Positions 1 to 9,154 of a stretch of DNA of 64,000 bases are shown piece by piece; within the stretch, counting starts at the first letter, position 1, and every line of letters starts with the position of its first letter. The position numbers were made by a program, and so were the translations under genes. This DNA comes from Acetobacterium sp965140355. GTDB taxonomy: Bacteria; Bacillota; Clostridia; Eubacteriales; Eubacteriaceae. The stretch is taken from the NCBI GenBank assembly GCA_965140355.1, contig OZ223194.1, positions 1,774,343-1,838,342 of the forward strand, read 5' to 3'. The notes under the pieces were generated by a model, which saw nothing but the letters and a program-made list of their open reading frames with translations, searched no databases and was not told the origin of the DNA.

Positions 1-1248
1 GGTGATGAAATTATTGGAAAAACGTTAACCGAAATTATGCCGGACACACAACAATTTTTATTGGAACAATATATTTATTTGTTAAGAACAAATGAATCGC
101 TCCGTTTTGAAAAATACTTTGAACAGTTTGAAAAATATTTTGAAGTCGTTGCTTATTTACCTGAAACACGACAGGTCGCAACAATCATTTCCGACATCAC
201 GAAAAGAAAAAAAAATGAAGAAGCGATTTGTTATTTAAGTGATCATGATTATTTAACTGGGGTTTATAATCGACGTTACTATGAAGAAGCATTAACAGAA
301 ATTGATGTCGCCGAAAATATGCCGTTAAGTTTAGTGATATCCGATGTGAACGGATTAAAACTGATTAATGAATCATTTGGTCATGCTGTCGGTGATGAAC
401 TGCTAAAAAAAGTAGCAGATATTATTGTTAAGGAGTGTCGGGAACAGGATATTGTCGCACGACTTAGCGGCGATGAATTTATTATTTTACTGCCGCGCAC
501 CGACGGAGTACAAACGGCTCAATTGGTCAAAAATATGAAAAATAATGCCCTGAAAGAGTCGATTGGAGCGATTGAATTTTCGATTTCATTTGGTTATGAA
601 ACAAAAGAGCATGTCAATGAGGATGTTCAAGAAATATTAAAAAATGCTGAAAATAATATGTATCGACATAAATTGTATGAAAGTGCAAGCATTAAAAATA
701 AAACCATTGATTTGATTATGAATACTCTTTATGAAAAAAGCAGCCGTGAGATGCTTCATTCTCAGCGAGTTAGTGAAATTTGCGAGCAGATAGCAATAAA
801 AATGAATTTTGACTTGGATGATATCAGTCAGGTAAAAACGGCCGGACTCATTCATGATATTGGAAAAATGGGAATTGATGAGAAAATTCTCAATAAGCCG
901 GGGGCATTGGACCAATATGAATGGAAGAAAATGCAACGGCATCCGGAGATTGGTTATCGTATTTTAAGCTCATCCAGTGAATTTTCCGAATTGGCCAGAT
1001 ATGTACTTGAACATCAGGAACGATGGGATGGAAAAGGATACCCAAAAATGTTAAAAGGTGAAGAAATTTCGATCCAGGCGCGAATCATTGGCGTTGCCGA
1101 TGCATTTGATGCGATGACTTGTGATCGGGCTTATCGAAAAGGATTAAGTGTGGAAGAGGCTGTTGCAGAAATAAAAAAATGTGCCGGAACGCAGTTCGAT
1201 CCCGTAATCGCCGATGTTTTTGTTGAAAAAGTTTTGCTTAATGGTTGA
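1..1248 (+). CDS. PAS / GGDEF / HD-GYP cyclic-di-GMP signalling protein (5' end outside window)
   Basis: The open frame runs in from the window edge without a start. Its first residues (GDEIIGKTLTEIMPD) are typical of a PAS domain, so an ATG at position 37 is internal and the true start lies upstream. A GGDEF domain follows with the degenerate signature SGDEF (codons at about 466-480). A C-terminal HD-GYP domain has HDIGKMGID near 850 and HQERWDGKGYP near 1010-1044. GGDEF domains make cyclic di-GMP and HD-GYP domains degrade it, so the protein may do both or be a sensor with one active half. SGDEF variants can be active, which this sequence cannot settle. No membrane segment is visible in the part present. 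Confidence 0.9.
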   Translation, partial: GDEIIGKTLTEIMPDTQQFLLEQYIYLLRTNESLRFEKYFEQFEKYFEVVAYLPETRQVATIISDITKRKKNEEAICYLSDHDYLTGVYNRRYYEEALTEIDVAENMPLSLVISDVNGLKLINESFGHAVGDELLKKVADIIVKECREQDIVARLSGDEFIILLPRTDGVQTAQLVKNMKNNALKESIGAIEFSISFGYETKEHVNEDVQEILKNAENNMYRHKLYESASIKNKTIDLIMNTLYEKSSREMLHSQRVSEICEQIAIKMNFDLDDISQVKTAGLIHDIGKMGIDEKILNKPGALDQYEWKKMQRHPEIGYRILSSSSEFSELARYVLEHQERWDGKGYPKMLKGEEISIQARIIGVADAFDAMTCDRAYRKGLSVEEAVAEIKKCAGTQFDPVIADVFVEKVLLNG

Positions 1249-1317
1249 AAAAGATTCAAACCAATCAAAGTGATTAAGCATGATTTTATAAAATAATTTA
1301 ATTTAAGGGAGTGGTTT

Positions 1318-1899
1318 ATGATGGCAGAAAAAAAAGAGAATGTAATCGACGGAGTAATAGAAAAGCTGAAACAGGGAAATGCAGAGTTTATTAAAAATGA
1401 GAAAAATGAAGGTGATGTCTCGCAGATGATTCGGATCAAAACGGTTGCAGAGGGACAAAAACCATATGCCGTGGTGATAACCTGCTCGGATTCAAGAGTC
1501 CCACCAGAACATGTTTTTTCAGCGGGAATCGGAGAGTTATTTGTGATTCGAACGGCTGGAAATGTAATTGGTGATTTTGAATTAGGCAGTATTGAATATG
1601 CAGTGGGGCATCTTAATACCGCGGTTGTTCTGGTAATGGGACATAGCCATTGCGGAGCCGTAGCAGCAGCAATTGAGGGCCATGGCGAGGGTTATATTAA
1701 CTCAATTTTGGAAGAGATACAGCCTGTTATTGTTGGGGAAACAAATGTTGGCAAATGTGAAAATCTCAATATCGAGAACAGTATCAAACGGATTTTACAA
1801 AGTGAGATGATTAAGACAATGATTAGCGAAGGTCAGGTGAAAGTTTTAGGCTGTAAATATGATCTCGGATCTGGTCAGGTTGAATTTTTCGAAAACTAA
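1318..1899 (+). CDS. beta-class carbonic anhydrase
   Basis: This 193-residue protein reversibly hydrates CO2 to bicarbonate in the cytoplasm. The zinc ligands are visible: Cys56 in the CSDSRVPPE motif, with the Asp-Arg dyad two and four residues on, and His109/Cys112 in GHSHCGAV. The length fits the small bacterial beta class. Two consecutive ATGs (1318, 1321) follow the Shine-Dalgarno AAGGGAG; the first is taken. It stands alone between a signalling gene and a serpin gene. In an acetogen the role would be CO2/bicarbonate supply, which is inference. Confidence 0.93.
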   Translation: MMAEKKENVIDGVIEKLKQGNAEFIKNEKNEGDVSQMIRIKTVAEGQKPYAVVITCSDSRVPPEHVFSAGIGELFVIRTAGNVIGDFELGSIEYAVGHLNTAVVLVMGHSHCGAVAAAIEGHGEGYINSILEEIQPVIVGETNVGKCENLNIENSIKRILQSEMIKTMISEGQVKVLGCKYDLGSGQVEFFEN

Positions 1900-1955
1900 G
1901 GTTTTGGCGAGGGCATGGATACGGAGAAATCGTTAAGTTAAAAAAGGAGATCAAT

Positions 1956-3203
1956 ATGAAACAAAGACCTTTGATACTGATGGGATTAGCTGGCATCGTG
2001 GCAATTATGCTAGTAATGGCAGGTTGTCAAAAGAAAAATCAGCTCAAACCGGATGAATCCGTACTGGCATCGTTTGATCGTTCGATCGTTGCTAAAAGCA
2101 ATGATTTTGGGTTTAGCCTTTATCAAAAGTTAATTAATGAAAATGAAAATATGATGATCTCTCCGGTCGGTGTAACGTTGGCGATGGATATGGCTTATAA
2201 CGGGGCGGAGGGAGAAACAAAAGCGGCTATGGCAAAAGCCTTAAACATTCAGGGCATGGATACGGAACGATTAAATAAAAATAATCGGGCGTTACTTTAT
2301 TTATTAACTTCTGCTGAACCAAAAGTGATATTAAACATTGCTGATTCACTGTGGTTGGATCAAAGCTTTGAAATTTCAGAACCATTTAGACAAACCGTTA
2401 AAGCTAACTATCAGGCCCAAACGGAAGAACTCGATTTTAGTGACCCAAAGTCAGCGGATACGATTAATAAATGGGTGAAGGATAAAACGGCAGGGGTTAT
2501 TGATCAGATCGTAGACGCGCCGATAGATTCCGAGACCATGATGTTTTTAATCAATGCTGTTTATTTTAAAGGCGCGTGGACAAGTCCGTTTGATCAAGAA
2601 CAAACCAGTGAACAGAATTTTAAAACCGGTAATGGTCAGACGGTGGCGACACCAATGATGTTTCAGAGCGGAGCGTTTGATTATTTAAAAACGGTTGATT
2701 TTCAAGCAGTGCGGCTGCCTTATGGTGATGAACAGAAAATGGCGATGATTCTGTTTTTGCCCAACGAAGAATCAAGTTTGGCGGAATTTCAAGGGCAACT
2801 CAATCAGGAAAACTGGTCGAACTGGATGAATCTGCTGGCGCAAAAAGAAGGAACGATCATGTTGCCGCGGTTTACCTTAACAACAGAAGAATCCCTTAAG
2901 CAGGCGCTGACCGATTTAGGGATGGGCGTGGCTTTTGAAGCGGGAAAAGCGGACTTTTCGGGAATGACAACAGCGGGTAGTGGCGGTGATATAAAAATAA
3001 GTGATGTTAAGCACAAAACTTATCTTCAAGTGGATGAGCGAGGAACCGAAGCAGCGGCGGCAACCTCGGTAGAAATTGGACTTACGAGTATCCCGACTTA
3101 TGATTTTGAACTCCGGTTTGAGCGACCTTTTTTCTATGCCATCCAGGATCGTGAAACGGGAGCGATCATTTTTTTGGGATCGGTGTCTGACCCCAGTAAA
3201 TAA
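1956..3203 (+). CDS. lipoprotein serpin (serine protease inhibitor)
   Basis: This 415-residue protein has an N-terminal lipoprotein signal peptide (hydrophobic stretch ending VMAGC, Cys about residue 24), so it should be anchored outside the membrane. The rest is a full-length serpin domain: NAVYFKGAW, the breach/shutter segments, and the C-terminal FERPFFYAI...GSVSDP strand. The reactive-centre hinge is well kept (ERGTEAAAATSVE), with small residues at P12-P9, so it looks inhibitory rather than substrate-like. Counting from Glu at P17 and Gly at P15 places P1-P1' at about Thr-Ser in GLTSIP. That points to a serine protease of non-tryptic specificity, but the count is an inference. AAAAAGGAG precedes the ATG and a terminator follows the gene. 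Confidence 0.93.
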   Translation: MKQRPLILMGLAGIVAIMLVMAGCQKKNQLKPDESVLASFDRSIVAKSNDFGFSLYQKLINENENMMISPVGVTLAMDMAYNGAEGETKAAMAKALNIQGMDTERLNKNNRALLYLLTSAEPKVILNIADSLWLDQSFEISEPFRQTVKANYQAQTEELDFSDPKSADTINKWVKDKTAGVIDQIVDAPIDSETMMFLINAVYFKGAWTSPFDQEQTSEQNFKTGNGQTVATPMMFQSGAFDYLKTVDFQAVRLPYGDEQKMAMILFLPNEESSLAEFQGQLNQENWSNWMNLLAQKEGTIMLPRFTLTTEESLKQALTDLGMGVAFEAGKADFSGMTTAGSGGDIKISDVKHKTYLQVDERGTEAAAATSVEIGLTSIPTYDFELRFERPFFYAIQDRETGAIIFLGSVSDPSK

Positions 3204-3221
3204 ACCGAAATATATAAATGG

Positions 3222-3262
3222 CCTGGGAAGTGCTGTGACAAACAGCTTCCCAGGTGTTTTTT
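3222..3262 (+). terminator. intrinsic terminator after serpin gene
   Basis: CCTGGGAAG pairs with CTTCCCAGG (3222-3230 with 3246-3254) and is followed by TGTTTTTT. Confidence 0.85.
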
Positions 3263-3524
3263 CGGCATTTTAAGCGAATAAAGAGGTTTATAGGTTACTT
3301 AATCGTTAAAAAAAACATTGTAAGATGGGCAATAAAAAAGTAAAATTAAGGTTGAAAGTTTAGGAGTGTGGTTAAATAATAAAGGAAAAACAAATGAATG
3401 CGGTCTGCTTTTGTCCATGACAAGTTTGGATAGCTGGCCTAATTCGATGGAGCTGTCGTGGCATAGCAATTAGTAATGAATCAGGAGCGTTTGCTTCATG
3501 GCACTGACTTATTGCGGGGTGGAG

Positions 3525-3541
3525 AATGAGACATTCTCATT
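3525..3541. promoter_or_regulatory. inverted repeat AATGAGA-CAT-TCTCATT upstream of uppP; rest of gap empty
   Basis: A perfect 7-bp inverted repeat with a 3-bp spacer lies 40 bp before the uppP start. It could be a repressor operator. The remainder of the 3263-3580 gap shows no convincing ORF, RNA or strong promoter. Confidence 0.4.
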
Positions 3542-3580
3542 ACAAAAAGACTTAATATCACAGGCAAAAGAGAGGGAAAG

Positions 3581-4411
3581 ATGGGCTTTTTAGAAATTTT
3601 GAAAGCAATCCTGTTGGGGGTTGTCGAAGGTGTAACGGAGTGGCTGCCAATCAGCAGTACCGGACACATGATATTGGTGGATGGTTTCATTAAACTGAAT
3701 ATGTCAGATGCATTTATTGAAATGTTTTTGTATGTTATTCAATTGGGCGCGATTTTAGCAGTTGTTTATATTTATTGGCATAAATTGGTGCCGTTTGCGA
3801 TTAAAGATAAAAAAATAATGATTCGCAAAAATACCATGATTCTCTGGTCAAAAATTGTAGTGGCCTGCATTCCCGGGATTTTCGCATATTTTCTGTTGGA
3901 CAAATTGTTTAATACTTTTTTTATGAATTCTGTTACCGTTTCGGTAATGCTGGTCTTTTATGGGATTCTTTTTATTGTTATTGAAAATTATAATAAAAAA
4001 CGAACCCCGGAGGTCATTAAACTGTCACAACTAACTTATAAAAAAGCCTTGCAGATTGGGGCCTTTCAGGCATTATCAATTGTTCCGGGAACATCACGCT
4101 CCGGAGTAACGATTTTGGGGGGAATGATTTTAGGAACGTCCCGGACGGTTGCCGCTGAGTTTACCTTTTTTATGGCAGTGCCGGTCATGTTTGGGATTAG
4201 CTTTTTAAAATTGATTAAATTTGGATTGGCCTTTAGTTTATGGGAAGGGGTTATTTTATTAGTTGGGATGATCACCGCTTTTATCACCTCAATAGTGGCG
4301 ATCAAGTTCTTGATGAGCTATATTAAAAAGCATGACTTTAAAGTTTTTGGCTGGTACCGAATTGTGTTAGGAATTATCGTATTATTATATTTTTTTATAA
4401 CCGGTAATTAA
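3581..4411 (+). CDS. uppP: undecaprenyl-diphosphatase UppP (BacA)
   Basis: This 276-residue integral membrane enzyme dephosphorylates undecaprenyl pyrophosphate to recycle the lipid carrier of peptidoglycan synthesis, and its overproduction gives bacitracin resistance. Both family signatures are present: EGVTEWLPISSTGHMIL near residues 15-31 and PGTSRSGVTI near 168-177. The hydrophobic profile suggests seven to eight transmembrane helices and the length is normal. GAGAGGGAAAG precedes the ATG. The gene is monocistronic, with a candidate operator (3525-3541) just upstream. Confidence 0.95.
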   Translation: MGFLEILKAILLGVVEGVTEWLPISSTGHMILVDGFIKLNMSDAFIEMFLYVIQLGAILAVVYIYWHKLVPFAIKDKKIMIRKNTMILWSKIVVACIPGIFAYFLLDKLFNTFFMNSVTVSVMLVFYGILFIVIENYNKKRTPEVIKLSQLTYKKALQIGAFQALSIVPGTSRSGVTILGGMILGTSRTVAAEFTFFMAVPVMFGISFLKLIKFGLAFSLWEGVILLVGMITAFITSIVAIKFLMSYIKKHDFKVFGWYRIVLGIIVLLYFFITGN

Positions 4412-4500
4412 TAGCGGGAGACAGTTGAGCAAGCAATGATGGCCTGATTTTTGCGGTAGGGCAATAATCAGGAAGTCGGAAAGGATAGTAGGAAGAAAAA

Positions 4501-5325
4501 ATGATTAAGATTGATCAGGAAAAATGTATTGGTTGTGGCGCATGTGTTGATGATTGTTTTACCCGGGATCTCGTGATTGAAGAGGATAAAGCCAAAGCCC
4601 TTAACCAAACGTGCATCAAATGCGGCCATTGTATTGCTATTTGTCCGGTTAATGCGGTTAGTATAACCGACTACGATATGAGTGAAGTGAAGGCGTATAA
4701 TGCTGCGGATTTTGATATCGAACCTGAAAAATTGCTGAATTTTATTAAATTCAGACGGTCAGTGCGTCAATTTACGGAAAAGCCGATTGAAAAAGAAAAG
4801 CTGGAAGCGATTATCGAAGCCGGGCGTTTCACACCAACTGGCGGCAACCGCCAGCCGGTATCTTTTGTGGTAGTCCAAAATGAACTTTCAGAGCTGACCA
4901 GACTGGCGTTAGAAAGCCTTAATAATCAGGGCCAAGCGTATCTGGCTGATAAAGAAAAGACACCACCTTTGATTGCCTATTATGCCAAGCGCTGGTTGCA
5001 GATGTATGAAGATTACCTGAAAAACCCTGAAAAACCGACTGATTTATTTTTTAATGCCAAAACAGTCGTGATCGTTGTTTCGGAATCACCGATTGATGGC
5101 GGTTTAGCGGCATCCTCGATGGAGCTGATGACTCATGCCCAGAAATTGGGAATGTATTACAGCGGCTTTTTTGTCCGAGCAGCAGCAAATAGCCAGGAAT
5201 TAAGACGTTTTCTGGGAATTGCAGAGGATAATAAACACGTGATTGCCTGTTTAGTGATGGGATATCCGGAGGTGTCCTACGAACGAACGGTACCCCGGAA
5301 AAAACCGTCAGTATCCTGGCGTTAA
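4501..5325 (+). CDS. nitroreductase fused to an N-terminal 2[4Fe-4S] ferredoxin domain
   Basis: The N-terminal 60 residues carry two ferredoxin cysteine clusters (CIGCGACVDDC and CIKCGHCIAICP). From about residue 75 the protein is a nitroreductase-family flavoprotein (RRSVRQFTEKP, TPTGGNRQPV), expected to bind FMN. Such fusions are common in anaerobes and probably take electrons from ferredoxin; the natural substrate is unknown. AGGAAG lies just before the ATG. An inverted repeat CCTGATT...AATCAGG sits in the leader (4442-4473) without a T-run. A terminator follows at 5351. Confidence 0.9.
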   Translation: MIKIDQEKCIGCGACVDDCFTRDLVIEEDKAKALNQTCIKCGHCIAICPVNAVSITDYDMSEVKAYNAADFDIEPEKLLNFIKFRRSVRQFTEKPIEKEKLEAIIEAGRFTPTGGNRQPVSFVVVQNELSELTRLALESLNNQGQAYLADKEKTPPLIAYYAKRWLQMYEDYLKNPEKPTDLFFNAKTVVIVVSESPIDGGLAASSMELMTHAQKLGMYYSGFFVRAAANSQELRRFLGIAEDNKHVIACLVMGYPEVSYERTVPRKKPSVSWR

Positions 5326-5350
5326 AAAATAAATAAGTAATGATTTTGTG

Positions 5351-5374
5351 GGGCGGCAAGTTGTCGCCCTTTTA
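5351..5374 (+). terminator. intrinsic terminator after ferredoxin-nitroreductase
   Basis: GGGCGGCAA pairs with TTGTCGCCC (5351-5369, one G-T pair), followed by TTTTAAA. Confidence 0.7.
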
Positions 5375-5479
5375 AATGTTATACGTGTTAAGATGGCCTG
5401 AAGCAGTGCGTTTGAGACAATTAGACAAGACACCTTCACGAATAGGCTAATCGTTTTTTAAAAGAATAGGAGGCGAACA

Positions 5480-6097
5480 ATGGCATGTATTGAATATCGG
5501 GATATTGAATTGAAATTTGAAGAGCGGACGATTTTTACAAAATTTAATCTGGCAATAAATAAAAACGAAAAAATCCTTTTGTGTGCCCCTTCCGGACGGG
5601 GAAAAACCAGCCTGGTGAAAATGCTACTGGGTTTTATCATTCCGGATAGTGGCGAAATCATAGTCGATGGAATGCGTTTGTCCGGGAAAACAGTGAATCA
5701 GATTCGCAGTAAAATTTCATATGTCAGCCAGGATGCAGATATTCCTAAAGGGATTGTTAGTGACGTATTCAGAGATGTTTTTAAATTTCAAATTAATCGG
5801 CATCTAAATTACCAAGAGAAAATCCTTTCTGACTGGCTTGAGAAAATGTTATTGCCTCAGGATACGCTTAATAAAAACGTCGATTCACTTTCCGGTGGAG
5901 AACGACAACGACTCGCTTTAATTTTAGGGATGTTGTTGGATCGGGAGATCTGGATTCTTGACGAAATAACGACGGGGCTGGATCAGGAGTTGAAGAAAAA
6001 AATAGTTGATTTGTTGTTAAACGATGATAAAACCATTTTGGTGGTGTCCCACGACGATATCTATCAAAATCGTGGATTAAGAGAGGTGAGTTGGTAA
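5480..6097 (+). CDS. ABC transporter ATP-binding protein, FetA/YbbL-like
   Basis: This 205-residue single ATPase domain has Walker A APSGRGKTSLVK (about residue 37), the ABC signature LSGGERQRLAL (about 138), Walker B IWILDE and the switch histidine in VVSHDD. Its short length and its translational overlap with a UPF0014 membrane gene identify it as the ATPase of a FetAB-type pair, described in E. coli as an iron exporter. The metal specificity here is inferred from family only. Shine-Dalgarno AGGAGG precedes the ATG. Confidence 0.85.
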   Translation: MACIEYRDIELKFEERTIFTKFNLAINKNEKILLCAPSGRGKTSLVKMLLGFIIPDSGEIIVDGMRLSGKTVNQIRSKISYVSQDADIPKGIVSDVFRDVFKFQINRHLNYQEKILSDWLEKMLLPQDTLNKNVDSLSGGERQRLALILGMLLDREIWILDEITTGLDQELKKKIVDLLLNDDKTILVVSHDDIYQNRGLREVSW

Positions 6098-6870
6098 TGG
6101 GAGTCCAAGAAATACCTTTTTACACGCCCTTTTATCTGTTGATCTTTTTGATTCCGATGATGATCATCAATTATAAACTGGAAATTGGGATTAATAAACG
6201 GGTTATTTATTCGTTATTTCGGATGACCATCCAGTTGGTTTTAGTGGGTTTTTTCCTGCAGTATATATTTTTATTTAATAATTACTGGATTAATTCGGCT
6301 TATGTATTATTTATGATTGGAGCCGCCGGATTAGCCACGGTTAAGTCCTGTAAGTTGTCGATTAAAAAGCAATTTTGGGCAATTGTTCTGGGCTTTGGGG
6401 TACCTAATCTAATGATGATTCTTTTTATCAACCAATTTGTGATTGGTTTGGATAATATTTTTGATGCCCAATATTATATTCCCCTGATGGGGATGTTGCT
6501 GGGTAACAGTTTAAGTGGGAATATCATCGGCATTAATACGTTCTACACCGGCATAAAGCAAAATGAGCGACAATATCAATATCGGCTGGGTTTGTCGGCT
6601 AATCAGTGGGAAGCCACCCTGCCATGGTATAAAGCCGCCATTATTGCCTGTATGAACCCTATTTTAGCATCAACGGAAACAATTGGACTGGTATCCCTGC
6701 CGGGGATGATGACCGGCCAGATCCTAGGTGGATCGATGCCAATGACCGCGATTATTTATCAAATTGTGATTATGGGGGCTATTTTGATAACCCGCTATTT
6801 CAGTATTCATTTTTCAATTTTGTTAACCCGTAAAAAGGCATTTGATGCCTATGATCGGCTAAAAATCTGA
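6097..6870 (+). CDS. UPF0014 permease, FetB/YbbM-like
   Basis: This integral membrane protein of about 257 residues belongs to the FetB/YbbM family. It has several hydrophobic helices and the family segments PLMGMLLGNSLSGN and SLPGMMTGQILGGS. The ATG at 6097 overlaps the last base of the upstream stop (TAATG) and has a well-spaced GAGAGGTGAG. A TTG at 6091 is also in frame but less well placed. The overlap implies coupled translation with the ATPase. Together they probably export a metal ion. Confidence 0.87.
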   Translation: MGVQEIPFYTPFYLLIFLIPMMIINYKLEIGINKRVIYSLFRMTIQLVLVGFFLQYIFLFNNYWINSAYVLFMIGAAGLATVKSCKLSIKKQFWAIVLGFGVPNLMMILFINQFVIGLDNIFDAQYYIPLMGMLLGNSLSGNIIGINTFYTGIKQNERQYQYRLGLSANQWEATLPWYKAAIIACMNPILASTETIGLVSLPGMMTGQILGGSMPMTAIIYQIVIMGAILITRYFSIHFSILLTRKKAFDAYDRLKI

Positions 6871-6975
6871 AAATCTTACCAAAAATTCTCTTAATCGAAA
6901 TAATTAGTTCATTTATTTTGACCGGATAGAATGGTAAAATGATTAAAAAGTTACTTTCTAAATGCGAGGTTAAAA

Positions 6976-8244
6976 ATGTCCTTTAAAGATTTAACACCGA
7001 ACACGGTCATTGAATATATCCAATCGTATACCAACATCTTCCCGGCTGAGGCCAAACTTACAGTTTATGAGATTGGCGCAGGCGACGATGACGGGGATGG
7101 TTTCGTTAATCATGTTTATCGGATATCGGACGCAGACGGGAAATCAGTTATCTTAAAACAAGCCAAGCCATATCTCAAAGCATTTGGAGCCGGAGTACCC
7201 CTGACGACCAGACGAAATCAGCTTGAATCAGAAATAATAAAGGTGCGATCAGCGATTACACCAGAATATTTGCCAACAATGTATCACGTTGATGCCGCCA
7301 ATAATTTGTTTGTTTATGAGGATTGCGGTCGTTTGAAGATCATGCGTTTTGAATTGATCAAAGGCAAAACTTTCCCGAAATTCCCTAAGCAGATGGGAGA
7401 GTTTTTGGCAAAATCGAATTTTTATACCTCCGAAATATATTTAGACCAGATTGTTCATAAAGGCTTAGCATGTAAGTTCATGAATCCGGAAATGCGGGTG
7501 ATTATGGAAACCATCCTTTTTCTGAGAGAATCTTTTATTGAAGCGGAAATCGAACTGCCGGCAGGCGATCCCAATCATATTATCATGGGCGATTTACTTT
7601 GGGAAAAACGCGAATTGCGGGTCGAACTGCTGAAACTACGCGGGATTTTTATGAAAAAAAGTGAATGTCTGGTGCATGGTGATTTACATACCTCCAATAT
7701 TATGATTGATGAAAATGAAATGAAGATTATTGATATGGAATATCCATTTATGGGACCGTCATCGTCAGACACTGGTTACCTGATTGGTAATTTAATTTAT
7801 GAATATATTGCCTGGTTTCACCATTCGGAAGGAACCCAAACATCACGCAGAGCATATCGACAAGAAATGATTGATTATATCCGTAACCTGATGACCGAAT
7901 ACCAAAAAGTATATACGGTATGTTGGGAGCAGGATGCAAAACCGATGTATCGGGATTATCCGGAGTATCGTGAAGCTTTACTTCGGGACTATATCAAAGA
8001 AGTTTGTGGATTTGCCGGTTGCCAGATGGTCAGCCGAGTTGGAGGAATTGTACCGTTACCGGATTTTGATGTACTGCAGAATCTTGCTAGCCGAAACAGT
8101 GCCCGACGACTGGCGCTCTTGATTGCTGATGCCTTAGTGATGAAACGTGAAGAAGTTGAATCAGTCGACGATATTATCAATTTGATTGAGACCATTACCA
8201 CTCGTTATTTTGAGGTAATGAAAGCGTTAAAAAATCGTAGTTAA
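6976..8244 (+). CDS. mtnK: 5-methylthioribose kinase
   Basis: This 422-residue kinase has the choline-kinase-like fold and phosphorylates 5-methylthioribose at C1 in methionine salvage. Visible features are the nucleotide-binding lysine region VILKQAKPYLK, the catalytic loop LVHGDLHTSNIM, and the metal-binding MEYPFMGPSSSDTGYLIGN characteristic of MtnK. The length is normal for the family. It is a single gene with its own terminator. No other salvage gene (mtnA, B, W, X) lies beside it, so those would have to be elsewhere. Confidence 0.9.
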   Translation: MSFKDLTPNTVIEYIQSYTNIFPAEAKLTVYEIGAGDDDGDGFVNHVYRISDADGKSVILKQAKPYLKAFGAGVPLTTRRNQLESEIIKVRSAITPEYLPTMYHVDAANNLFVYEDCGRLKIMRFELIKGKTFPKFPKQMGEFLAKSNFYTSEIYLDQIVHKGLACKFMNPEMRVIMETILFLRESFIEAEIELPAGDPNHIIMGDLLWEKRELRVELLKLRGIFMKKSECLVHGDLHTSNIMIDENEMKIIDMEYPFMGPSSSDTGYLIGNLIYEYIAWFHHSEGTQTSRRAYRQEMIDYIRNLMTEYQKVYTVCWEQDAKPMYRDYPEYREALLRDYIKEVCGFAGCQMVSRVGGIVPLPDFDVLQNLASRNSARRLALLIADALVMKREEVESVDDIINLIETITTRYFEVMKALKNRS

Positions 8245-8271
8245 ACCGCTATCAATAGCAGCAGACAAGAA

Positions 8272-8302
8272 ACTCAAGTTAATTTTAGGCTTGAGTTTTT
8301 TA
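8272..8302 (+). terminator. intrinsic terminator after mtnK
   Basis: ACTCAAG (8272-8278) pairs with CTTGAGT (8290-8296) and runs into TTTTTTA. Confidence 0.8.
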
Positions 8303-8493
8303 TTACTAAAAAGCACATAAGAGAATGTTTATTTAAAATAAAATGTGGTAGAATAAGTATACTAAGATAGATGGGAACGAGAACAGATATCTTTTTTATA
8401 AAAAAGGAGGCACAAGCGAAACGAAGAGATCTGATAAAAGAAGTGAAAATTCTGTCAAAACGATCTAACTGGAATCGATTGCAATCATGACTT

Positions 8494-8521
8494 ATTGTTC
8501 AACAGAATATTACTGAACAAT
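8494..8521 (+). promoter_or_regulatory. long inverted repeat in leader of lipoprotein gene
   Basis: ATTGTTCA and TGAACAAT are separated by 12 bp and extend to about 11 pairs as RNA. It sits 60 bp before the lipoprotein ATG and has no T-run, so it is an operator or a 5'-UTR hairpin rather than a terminator. The rest of 8303-8583 holds a possible -10 (TAGAAT near 8350) and an AGGAGG near 8405 with no ORF worth calling. Confidence 0.4.
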
Positions 8522-8583
8522 GAGAATTATGGATAAAAAAACGCCAGCTATTCTAGTAAATAACCATTTAGGAGGAGAAATTT

Positions 8584-9003
8584 ATGAAAAAAAATAAATT
8601 AGTAATAACGCTTGTAATCATAACCCTGATGATGGTTTCAGTTCTTTTTATGGGAGCAAGCTGCAGTTCAACCACGGCTAACGTCAGTAATGCTGTGATG
8701 ACGACTGGTGTCGACGATAATTCTATGCCGGTGGACAATGTTACTGAATTTCCGGTAAATTCCGATGTTTATGTAGCGGCAGAACTTCATAATGCACCAG
8801 ATGATACAAATATCAAATTTATTTGGTATCAGGATGGTCAGGAATTAGATTCGGTCACAATTACGAATGGAACCGTGAGTGATGCGCCACTATGGGGCAT
8901 TTTGCCGGCCGATCTGGTTAGTAAAGCCGGAAGTTATGCAGTTGAAATTTATATTGATGATCGGACCGATCCGGATACAACAACCGAATTTACAGTTAAA
9001 TAA
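8584..9003 (+). CDS. small secreted lipoprotein of unknown function
   Basis: This 139-residue protein has a basic start (MKKNK), a hydrophobic core and a lipobox-like FMGASC, with Cys about residue 28. The mature part is about 110 residues, rich in Thr, Asp and Val, and alternates hydrophobic and polar residues as in an immunoglobulin-like beta sandwich (FIWYQDGQELDSVTI, GSYAVEIYIDD). I do not recognise the family. It probably faces outward, attached to the membrane. It has an excellent AGGAGG, a leader hairpin and its own terminator, so it is a monocistronic unit. Confidence 0.8.
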   Translation: MKKNKLVITLVIITLMMVSVLFMGASCSSTTANVSNAVMTTGVDDNSMPVDNVTEFPVNSDVYVAAELHNAPDDTNIKFIWYQDGQELDSVTITNGTVSDAPLWGILPADLVSKAGSYAVEIYIDDRTDPDTTTEFTVK

Positions 9004-9091
9004 AGTCTTGACGGTAAGGTGTTAGTTAAACGATGGATAAAAATGAAATCATCAATAACATTGTCAGATTAAAAAAGAAAGCTCAATATTA

Positions 9092-9127
9092 AAAGAAAGC
9101 ATCGGCTACTGGCCGGTGCTTTCTTTT
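9092..9127. terminator. bidirectional terminator between convergent genes
   Basis: AAAGAAAGCATCGGC pairs with GCCGGTGCTTTCTTT around a TACTG loop, with A-rich and T-rich flanks. It can serve the lipoprotein gene (+) and the ABC permease gene (-). Confidence 0.8.
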
Positions 9128-9154
9128 GGAATCGGATAGAAGTTTCGTTTGATT

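Noticed and set aside
9033..9092. 19-codon ORF (MDKNEIINNIVRLKKKAQY)
   Set aside because: No Shine-Dalgarno sequence and it sits between a stop codon and a terminator; too short to support.
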